From: Aeoliella straminimaris | GTDB lineage: Bacteria > Planctomycetota > Planctomycetia > Pirellulales > Lacipirellulaceae | Assembly (NCBI RefSeq): GCF_024054565.1 | Contig: NZ_JAMXLR010000072.1 | Location: 186,001-250,000, forward strand | Reading direction: 5' to 3' | Length of the DNA stretch: 64,000 nucleotides | Shown: positions 50,298-59,700 of the stretch, piece by piece | How positions within the stretch are numbered: position 1 is the first letter of the stretch | Layout of the letters: every line of letters starts with the position of its first letter | Program-made: the position numbers and the translations under genes | The notes under the pieces: generated by a model | The model's input: the letters and a program-made list of their open reading frames with translations, nothing else | Told to the model about the DNA's origin: nothing | The model's database searches: none

Positions 50298-52172
50298 TTA
50301 TCGAACTCCGTGCTGGAAGTCCGTTAACGACTGCGGTGGCAGCGAGATTCGCAATGCGTTAAGCACTGCCAGGACGTCGATGATCTCCTGCGCCACCGCG
50401 CCGGCGACTGGCGGCAGGTATCCTGCCGCCGCGAAAGCCATGCCGACAACGCTAAGGGCCATGCCGCCCACGGCACTTTGCAGCGCAATGCGCCGCATCC
50501 GCTGGCTGATGTGCATGAACTCGTCGACTTTTTCTAAGGAACTGTCCAAGATCACTACGCCGGCCGCTTCAGCGGTGACGTCGCTATTCTGGCCGACGGC
50601 AACGCCCACGGTCGCGGCGATCAGGGCCGGGGCATCGTTGATGCCATCGCCCACAAACATTGTGTTGGCTTGGGCATTTTCCTGTTCGACGATGGCGACC
50701 TTTTGTTCTGGGCTTTGGCTGGCATAGACTTGAGTTATCCCCACTCGCTTGGCCAGGTGCTCAACCTCAGACGCACGGTCCCCTGAAACCAAGAGCACCC
50801 GATCGAAGCGGTGCATCGGTTCCAGATGGTGGATGAACTGCGCGCCTTCGCGGCGGGGTTCATCGCGGAAGCGATAAGTACCAACATACTGGTCGTCGAC
50901 GACTAGCACGCACTCCATGCCACCAATCGTCGGCGGAACTTCGTTTCCTGCGGTGGGATTGGCGGCCAGGAACTGCTTGCGACTGGTGATCCAAACGGTA
51001 TGTCCATCCACTTCGCCTCGCAATCCTTCGCCGGGCCGCTCACTTATTTCGCGGACGTCGCGGAGCACGATTTGATCCTTCTTGACCTCTTCAGAAATGG
51101 CCTGGGACAGGGGGTGCTTTGAGTACCTTTCGACACTGCCCACCAGGCTCAACAGTTCTTTGTTGTCGAAGACACCGGTTGTCAGTTGTTCGGTAAGTTG
51201 TGGTCGACCATAAGTGAGTGTGCCCGTTTTGTCGAAGATGGCCGTGCGGCAGGTGCTGATTCGTTCGAGCGCCACGGGGTCCTTCACGACGATCCCGCGT
51301 TTCGCCGCCAGCGAGATCGAGCCAATGATCGCCACGGGAATGGCGATCAACAACGGACATGGCGTAGCCACGACCAGCACGGCCAGAAAGCGGATTGGCT
51401 CGCCACTTGCCATCCAGGCAGCTGCCGCAATCGCCAAGGCGAGCGGGGTGTACCACGCTCCGAGTTGATCGCCAAGTCGCCGAAGACGCGGCCGCCGTTG
51501 CTGGGTGGCTTCCATCACGGTCATGATCTTGGCATACCGCGAGTCGACCGCTCGCTTAGTGGCGCGAATCGTAAGCGCCGATTCACCATTCACCGCCCCC
51601 GACAGCACTTCCGAGCCAGGTGTCTTCGACATCATGTAGGGCTCGCCGGTCAGATACGACTCATCCATCACGCCATGGCCGTCGATCACCTCGCCATCGA
51701 TAGGGCAGATCTCGTGCGGCAGCACCACGAGGACATCTCCCGGTATCACGTCGTCGAGGTGCACATCTTTCAGTGTCGAGTCCAGCTTGCGATGAGCAAC
51801 GGTCGGCATCCGGCGAGCCAGAGCTTCCAACACGCTGGACGCGCTGCGTACGGCAAATGCCTCCAGCGCTTCGCCGCCGGAGAGCATCAAGACAACCAAC
51901 GTACCGGCGAGATACTCGCCCAATATTGCGGCAGTCAAGATCGAGATGCCTGCCAGCAAGTCGGAGCCAAACTCCCCGCGAAACATCTTCACCAGCAACT
52001 CCGCGACCAACGGAATTCCACCCAGCAGGAGGGCAGCGATTAATGGAGAGTCAACCCACTTCGAATCGCCAGCAATGCGAAACGCCAAGTGCAGGCAGAT
52101 AGCGACAACTGCAATCGCAGCAATTAGGTACTGCCTAATCGACCACAGATAGCCCACTGAGAACCGAGACAT
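50298..52172 (-). CDS. Heavy-metal translocating P-type ATPase (CPL type)
   Basis: This 624-residue P1B-type ATPase has no N-terminal HMA metal-binding domain. Membrane helices cluster at about 10-110 and 225-295. The transport-site motif in the membrane is TPCPLLIA (CPL, not CPC), the phosphorylated Asp is D314 in DKTGTLT, and GDGINDAPAL forms the hinge. A final helix pair lies near 550-610. CPL-type members are known but their ion specificity is not well defined; Zn, Cd, Co or another metal is possible. It converges with the PQQ-like gene, with 16 nt between stops. Confidence 0.92.
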   Translation of the reverse strand: MSRFSVGYLWSIRQYLIAAIAVVAICLHLAFRIAGDSKWVDSPLIAALLLGGIPLVAELLVKMFRGEFGSDLLAGISILTAAILGEYLAGTLVVLMLSGGEALEAFAVRSASSVLEALARRMPTVAHRKLDSTLKDVHLDDVIPGDVLVVLPHEICPIDGEVIDGHGVMDESYLTGEPYMMSKTPGSEVLSGAVNGESALTIRATKRAVDSRYAKIMTVMEATQQRRPRLRRLGDQLGAWYTPLALAIAAAAWMASGEPIRFLAVLVVATPCPLLIAIPVAIIGSISLAAKRGIVVKDPVALERISTCRTAIFDKTGTLTYGRPQLTEQLTTGVFDNKELLSLVGSVERYSKHPLSQAISEEVKKDQIVLRDVREISERPGEGLRGEVDGHTVWITSRKQFLAANPTAGNEVPPTIGGMECVLVVDDQYVGTYRFRDEPRREGAQFIHHLEPMHRFDRVLLVSGDRASEVEHLAKRVGITQVYASQSPEQKVAIVEQENAQANTMFVGDGINDAPALIAATVGVAVGQNSDVTAEAAGVVILDSSLEKVDEFMHISQRMRRIALQSAVGGMALSVVGMAFAAAGYLPPVAGAVAQEIIDVLAVLNALRISLPPQSLTDFQHGVR

Positions 52173-52787
52173 GAAGCGGCTGACGATCTAACGGAAGTAA
52201 GCAGGGGAAGAGCCACTTCCGTATCTTAGCAATCCCCCTCTCCGTGCAGAAGTTGCCTCGCGTCATCAAGTGTGCCATCCGTGGCTTTGACGACCGGCGT
52301 GTCCACTTGTAGTTGAGATTGAGACTGAGACGGCAACTAGTGGGCGGGGTGAGGTCGAGATTGCAGGGGCGTGTGGCGGTTGCCGATACCACAACTTAGC
52401 TTGCCCAGCAGTGTGATAATGTCGCCAAGCCCGCAACGTAGTGGACGGCATGACCTCCAGCACAACGCCGAGACGTAGGGAAACAAGGTAGATGCGTCTG
52501 CGGTGCCGTTTCTCCGCATGCGTTTTCAGTGAAGGGGAAATTAGGAGGGCAAGCCTGGGATTTCCAGATAATTTGGCTCGCTCATGTAGAGTGATACTTT
52601 TAGATACCAGGGATAGAGTGAGGAGTTGCTGCCAAACGGTGGTGTGCGACGGAACAACACGGCTTCAGCACGTTGCCAAGGGGTTCTTGGCGCGAAGTTT
52701 GCATCCATTGGACTGCAGGAGGAGCATGGCGCGACCTCTGCCGATTGGGGCCGTCGCAGTTGAGCCACTATCTGCCAAGGTAGTCGG
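52173..52787. other. Intergenic region, no intact gene seen
   Basis: These 615 bp follow the ATPase start. Short frames exist on both strands but none has coding-like composition or a recognisable product. Part of this stretch may be the eroded 5' end of the permease remnant that begins to be recognisable after 52800. Confidence 0.4.
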
Positions 52788-53280
52788 TTGCAATACATTG
52801 CTTGTAGCGAATCTGGGAATGACGCCATTTCCGAACAGGTGGTCGGATGCTTCGCCGGCATCATGGCGTTCATTTTGAGTGACCTGGTCGTGTTCCCCGT
52901 GCTTCGCATCAATGCCAAGTACTACGGTTCGAAGATGGCCTACTACATTTTGGCCGTTTTTTTGGGTTTCGCTGGTGGCGGCATCCTTGATGCTGCACTA
53001 TGGATTTGCCGCCATCGATTTACTGCCCGAGGGTGGAACGCGTGAGATGGTGAGACCGACGGAGCGATTTAAGATCGACTACACCTACTTTCTCAATCTG
53101 CGATTCTTGGGGGGCACCCTTGTTTTGTGGTGGCTTAAACGAACGGGGGCGACCATGGAACAACATGGGCACCATGGCGAAAGCAATCTTGGCGACGAAC
53201 TGCTGACTTGGCTCGCCTATCTTTCATTCCTAGGGCTGGCTGGTGGGTTGGTGGCCAGTTTGCTCACCCACTATGCGTAG
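52788..53280 (+). pseudogene. Frameshifted, 5'-truncated remnant of a COG0701 (DUF318) permease
   Basis: Two overlapping plus-strand frames together give the C-terminal half of a DUF318/ArsP-like permease. The first (52788 to about 52990) reads FAGIMAFILSDLVV and INAKYYGSKMAYYILAVF. After a one-base shift the second continues with a membrane helix, then FKIDYTYFLNLRF and a hydrophobic C-terminus ending SLLTHYA at 53280. The family normally has about eight helices; the N-terminal half is missing. So the gene has lost its 5' part and carries a frameshift near 52975-53000. It may once have worked with metal handling, given the adjacent P-type ATPase. Confidence 0.65.
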
Positions 53281-53745
53281 CACCCGCCGGGGTGAGTACT
53301 TCTCCGCCAGCCAAAAGGTCACACCGAGATTCAGTGAACATCGCACAGACCGATCTTGCATACCGCTGGCAGGACCAAATTGTTGACGCGAAACAGAGGA
53401 TGTCGCTCGGTCGTTACCGACGCACTCGTGCGACTACGGTCCGAATTGACTGGCAAGTTGCGCACTGGCGCAACTTATGAGTGGGCGACTTTCTCTGGTG
53501 TTCGGGCGAGTCAACATAATCCAGTTGAAACTACTGGTATCGAGTGGGGGGAGCTGCTAAGCTTAGCCTCTCAATTCATGGTGTCGAAGGCGTTTCGCGG
53601 GGGCGATTCCGACGACGGGACATCCTCTTGTCGTCGATTTCGGAATGGATAAAGCCAAAATGCCACCATTCATCCTTATCCACGTTGACTCACCTAGTAG
53701 TGCGGCCATTTAGTGCTCCTCTGGGGTCCGGACTTGGAGCGAAGC
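53281..53745. other. Intergenic region upstream of the giant surface protein
   Basis: These 465 bp have no convincing gene. A perfect 9-bp hairpin, AAGTTGCGC (53455-53463) with GCGCAACTT (53468-53476) and an ACTG loop, stands out; without a T tract it could be an operator or an RNA structure. GGAG at 53736-53739 is the ribosome-binding site of the next gene. Confidence 0.4.
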
Positions 53746-56700
53746 ATGTATCGTGCATTCAGTCGATCGCGATGTGCCCATTCTGAACGCAATCGTAGAA
53801 GTAGATTTGAAGTACTCGAAGATCGCAGGGTTCTGGCTACCGTTACCGTGGGCGAGTTAACGCTCAGCGGCGATTTCCAGAATGGCGTTGCTACAGGACA
53901 GGTTCTCGTCGGCTTTGAGGAGGCCACCCCTCTTATAGCAATCAATAGCGGACAGGTAACGGCCGACACCGCAGGCGGGTCATTCTCGGTCGTCCCTGCC
54001 GGGGCGGGCACTCCCGTCTCGATCAGCCTGTATGCGCTCGCAGCCAATCCCGTAATCTGGCAGAGTGGTTCGTCGAATGCTGTGATCTTCGACGCCAGCA
54101 CATTGGTTACGACCGGACATTCCTTCACGGCAGACGGCGGCACTGCTGAGGGGGTCACGGTTGCGGACCTTGCCAGTGGGTTCTTTGCCGACAATCTCGC
54201 CTTGTTCGACGGAACCAGCGGGGCGGCCGATCTGGTTAACCTTCAAGGTTACCTCGACTTCGGCGTGATCCAGCTCGATGGGCTCCACGTGGACGTCGAC
54301 CAGACAAACTTCGTTCAAGTCGATAGCGACACAAAGACGGTGACGCTGACGGGCGTCGACGCCATGAGCGACGACGATTTCACTCTTGCAGGTGTTGAGA
54401 TTCAGGGTGAGTTGAACGTAACCTACGCCAATTCGAGTGGAAATCAGTTTTCGTTCGGAGGTTCGGTCGACGTTATAGCTTCCGGGCTGGCAGGGGGCCC
54501 TACTACATCCAACCTGCAGGCGGGGTTGGACCTGGTCGTGCACCAGGGCGCAATCAGTTCGGTCGACCTGCAGCCAAGTGGATCTTTCCGAGTGTGGGAC
54601 CTGGTAGTAGCTCCGGATGATCTGACGTTCGAGTACGTGGCCGGCGATAAGCAGTTTGTCATGTACGGCGACGCCGAACTACTAGTGCCCAATGGCTCAG
54701 CGAGCGACTCCGGCGGCAACACGACGAGCCTTACCGCGCAGCTAGGGACGGCCAGCAGTCCAGGGCTCGTGATCGATGGCTCGGGCATGGTGAGTCAGGT
54801 GGACGTAAGCGTTTACGGCAAGCTCAATATGCTGGGATTCAATTTTGAGTCGCCACAGTCGGATCCCGCGACGTTCCAGTACCAGTCGTCCGACGGCTTT
54901 TACGAGTTGTCGGGAAAGGTCACTGCGCCAAACTTCTGGAACGCCGAGGTCACGATGGGCACGGCGCAACAGCCGGGGGTGAAGATTAAGAACGGTAGCT
55001 GGTCAGTCGACAATCTCGATGTTGCATTCACCGATGTGGAACTCGGCGCGTTTGAGATCAAGAATTTCAACGCAAAGTTCTTCCAGGCGGCTTCGACGGA
55101 GCTTGATTTCGACTTCGACCTGGAGGTCGCGTTTCCGCAAAGCTGGTCGGTTGATGCGGATATCAAGACTTCCTTCAATGAGCAGACCAAGCTGTTCGAG
55201 ATCGACGACGTGTCGATGAAGGCGTCTGGTCTGCAGGTGCCGATAGGTGAGACTGGTCTATTCTTGATCGAAATTGATGCCTCGATCCAGAACATCGAGC
55301 AGCCTTCCGATCTGATCGTGGCGGGCGACGTGACGGTCGAATACGGAGAGGCGGTGAAGATCTTTGACGAGTCGGTCAGGCTGTTCCAGGCCAGGGGTGG
55401 GTTCTTGGTCGACAAGGATGAGCTGAAGATCGACGCGACCGTGTGGCTGGGTGCCCTGAGCAAGAGTGATGGAAAGACCATCGGGCTACTCGGAGAAGGT
55501 TCCGGAAAACTGGTGCTGGACTGGAACGATCGGGATTATTCGCTGGATGTGAAAGCGTCGCTACTAGATGGCGTGTTCGACTTCGAGGGAGCCTTTGACT
55601 TCTATGGCGCCACGTCGACGCGTCCCTTGGAGATCATCATTTCAGCAGAGGTCGATCTCGAAGTGCCTCATGGCATTCCGCTGATCGGTGGCGACAAGCT
55701 GGGCAGTGCCGATTTTCTTTTCAAGTACATCGCGCCCGACTCCAAAGGTGGACAGGCGGATGGATTTATTGCCGCGTGGACTCGAGTTGACCTGATCGTC
55801 TCGCACGTCGAGTTTGGTATCGAATACGACTTTACCAGTGACAAGGTCAAGACCATCGGCGCGCATGAGATAAATGCCTTGAAGAGAAGTGGGGAAAAGC
55901 CGAAGAAGAAGACCTACGTCTACTCCCAGCCTTTCACCAATGATAGCGGTGCAACCCAGGCCACCCTGTCGGTCGACTGGAGCAGGACCTTCGCGTCGGT
56001 ACCGGAATCGGCCGTTATTTCGGTAGTGTTACCCGACGGAACCAAGGTTGAAGAAAGCAACTTTGCCGCTAACGGATTGAGCTTGATTACGACCTCGGCC
56101 GGTGGCAATTTGGGCTCGGAGATGCAAACCCACATTGGGGCCGTCAATCCGCAGGCGGACTCTCAGTCTTACACGGGCAACCTGAGTGGCGATAGCAATC
56201 TGGTAACCATTGTTGGGGCGACACTCACGCCCGCTATCAATGGCTGGGCGGTTTCCGGGGCTGGAATCGCCGCGGGAGCCACCGCAACTTACGTGAATGC
56301 GACAACGATCAAACTAAGCGACATTCCCACGGCCAGCGCGCCCGGAACCGAGCTGACGTTTACCAATCCGTACGTAGCACTTCCGAAAGCCTCAGGGGAA
56401 GACTACACCAGCTATACGTTGCAGATTGAGTTCGAGAGCGAGTCGAAACCCATCGACACAACGTCAGATATAGAAATGATCGAGAAGGACCCGAATTCGA
56501 ACAACATCCTCATCGTTCTGAAGGATGGAATTCCTGGGGGACTTCGAATTGGTGACACCGTTTCCATCAGTGGTAGCAGTGTTGGCGGCTACAACGTATC
56601 GGACACGCACACTGTAACGGAGATTACCGCCAGCGGGGTTGTCGTCGACATGCCTTACACCCGTAGCGCCACTGGTGGCAAACTGAGCGGCTGGACTCTG

Positions 56701-59700
56701 CCTCAATTCAACGCTACGTACCACTTGCCCCGACCAACGGTGCTCGTCGACTCGCCGAATTTGGACGTGACAAGTTCGGAATTGACCGTCACGATGCCCG
56801 TCCAAGTCGATAACGCGCTGGCTGGCACGACGAAAGTCGATTTGTATATTGATGCGTTCGACTCCAGTCTGGGCGCCAACCAGGATTTCAAGGGAGTGCT
56901 ACTATCGAAAGATGTTGCGCTGGGCCCCGGTACGCAGGTAAATGGTCAGCTGCAGTACAACGCGTCCACGACTGTCGACCTCTCCCAACCAGGCTTGGAG
57001 CTCTTGCCTATTGAGTACTATCTATACGCGGTCGTCAACGACGGCACCAACACACCGGTGACATCCACCCTCACCAGCAATGGCAGTGGCGGTTTCAACG
57101 ACGTGTTCGACAACGTGTTTTCCGTGAGCGGTTCGGTTACGAATCAGGTGCATCAGGACCTTGGCGGCTGGACCGTGTTTGTCGATGCCAACAGCAACAA
57201 CATCCTCGATTTGGGAGAGCCGAGCTACGTCACGAGTTCCGATGGTTTCTATGGTTTCTATGCGAATCAGCTGCCCACAGGCACGCCGTTCAACGTCGTG
57301 GTGAATATGCTCGATCCCACGGCGTACACGTTTGATGCACCCAGCTTGGGTATCCCGGCTGTAGGAAACTCCGTTGTTCAAGATGGTTCAGGCCTCGCGG
57401 CCCAGGTCAACTGGAACGGTTCGAGTCCCGTCTCGGCGGACTTTAAGGTTGCAAAGTTCAGCGTGATTGAGGGCGTGGTAACCAACGCTAGCAGTAGCGA
57501 GCCCTTAAGCGGATGGACGGTGTTCCTGGATGCCAATGGCAATGGGCAATTGGACCCCGGCGAAGGCTCCACTCAGACCGCCTCGAACGGCGGTTACGAA
57601 CTCACGAATCTCTTGGCTTCGTCCATCAGATCGATCTCGTCGTCCGGCAGTGCCACTTCGCCCACAACCGTGCTGAACCTGGCGGGTGCCGTACCCACGT
57701 CATTGAAAGTAGGCGATACCATCACGGTGTCGGGCACTTCGGAGAGCGCTTACAACACGACGCACACTATCACGGCGATCAACGCCACAAGCATCGTAAC
57801 CGATCAAACATTCACGGCCACGGCGACGGGTGGTTTGGTCGTCGGACCCGATGTGTCGGAGACGGTTGCCTTGGCGATTTGGAACGGCTCCGCGGCCACC
57901 TACGCCTTCGCGTTGGACCAGGTGCAAGGTGACTTGGTGCTCGACGGTTCCGGTGGGCCGAACACGCAGCAGCACGCTGGAACGCTCGAGGGAGGAGCCA
58001 CGGTTGGAACCGCGACTTCGTTTGGTGTGATCGATCATCCGAATGCCGCTACCGACAACCAAATACTCAGCGTAGATCAGGCCAGTGGAGCGCAGTTTGT
58101 CAGCGTGAGTTCATTGGCGGATCTATCGCCAGGATCGGGTGCGTTTTCCGCAGCGGGATGGGTAAGGCCCGACAGCGGCAGTTTCGCCGTCACCCAGGGT
58201 GTTGCCGGGGCACTAGGCACTGGTGGCGGCTGGGCGCTCAACCTGGCACCAGCCTTTGGTTTCGCACCTCAGCAGACTTTTGCTTCGTCATCTGGGCCGG
58301 CGTCCACGGCTGTTGGCGATTTCAACGGGGACAACAAGCCGGACATTGCCGTCGCGAGCATACTGGGAGGCGTGGGTATCCTGCTGAACGACACGGCTGC
58401 CGGAGCAACCACGACCAATTTTGCCGACCAAGTGACCATAACGGCCGGTCTAGCGCCCAATTCGATCTCCACGGGAGATTTCAACGGAGATGGCAAACTT
58501 GATATCGTGGTGGCCGATCTCTTCGGTAACGTTGCTACGGTCTTGATTAACAATACGGCCACGGGATCCACGACTCTGAGCTTCGCTGCTCCACAAACGT
58601 TCGCCACCGGCTCTCAGCCCGACGGCTTGGAGGTGGTCGATGTTAACGCCGATGGCAAACCCGATCTCGTGCTTGCCAATCAAAATGACCACAACTTATC
58701 GGTGCTACTAAACACCACAGCGGCGGGCTCATCCACATCCAGTTTCGCGGCTCAACAGACCTTTGACGTCGGCGACGATCCTCAGTTCGTAGCCACCGGC
58801 GATCTCAATGACGACGGCAAACTGGATCTGGCGGTGCTAAACGGTGGAAGCCTATCCATTCTGTTCAATACCACGGCCGCAGGTGCTGCGGTCGCCAGCT
58901 TCTCCCCGCAGCAGGTGTTTGACACGGGAGAACACTCGGCAACCTTAGCAATCGGCGATCTGAATGGCGACACCAAACCCGACCTCGCCATTGGTTACTC
59001 CGAAGGCTCGGAAGTGTTGGTGATGCTCAACACCACCGCCGCTCAATCTGCCACGGCGAGCTTCGCTGCTTCACAGCCGTTTGCAGCCGGAAAAATGCCG
59101 AACTACGTCGCTATTGAGGATTTGGACGGCGATGGCAAGCTCGATCTGGCCGCTGTGAACAACGGGGACGCCAGTGCGTCAATCTTGCTGAACACCACGG
59201 CGAGCGGCGCAGCAACGGCTAGCTTTGCCTCGCAATTGACGTTTGCCCTCGGAAAGTCGCCCAGTGCAATTGCTTTTGCAGATTTCAATGGCGACATGCT
59301 GCCCGATCTCACTGCGCCCAATCTGCAAGATAACAATGTGTCGGTGCTACTGAACGATAGCGCCGCCAACCTGGAAGTCGAGCTGGTGCAGAATGCGAGC
59401 AGCAGGTCCGGTTCTCTGACGCTTCAGGATACGAGTCGCCTTGCGGGCGACACTTGGCATCATGTGGCATTTACCTACGATCCCGATGCAGACGACACTA
59501 GTGACGGAACTGGCGCCGGTACCGTCAAGCTGTATGTGGATGGCGCACTCGCTGCCAGCAGTACAAACCGTGGATCGCTGCCAACTTCTGCCGACATTTC
59601 CGACTCGTCAGGGGTGAGCTTCAATATTGGGGGCCAGGGTGGAGGAGTTGCACCACTGGATGGCTACCTCGACGACGTGAGCCTCTGGGACCAGACGCTC

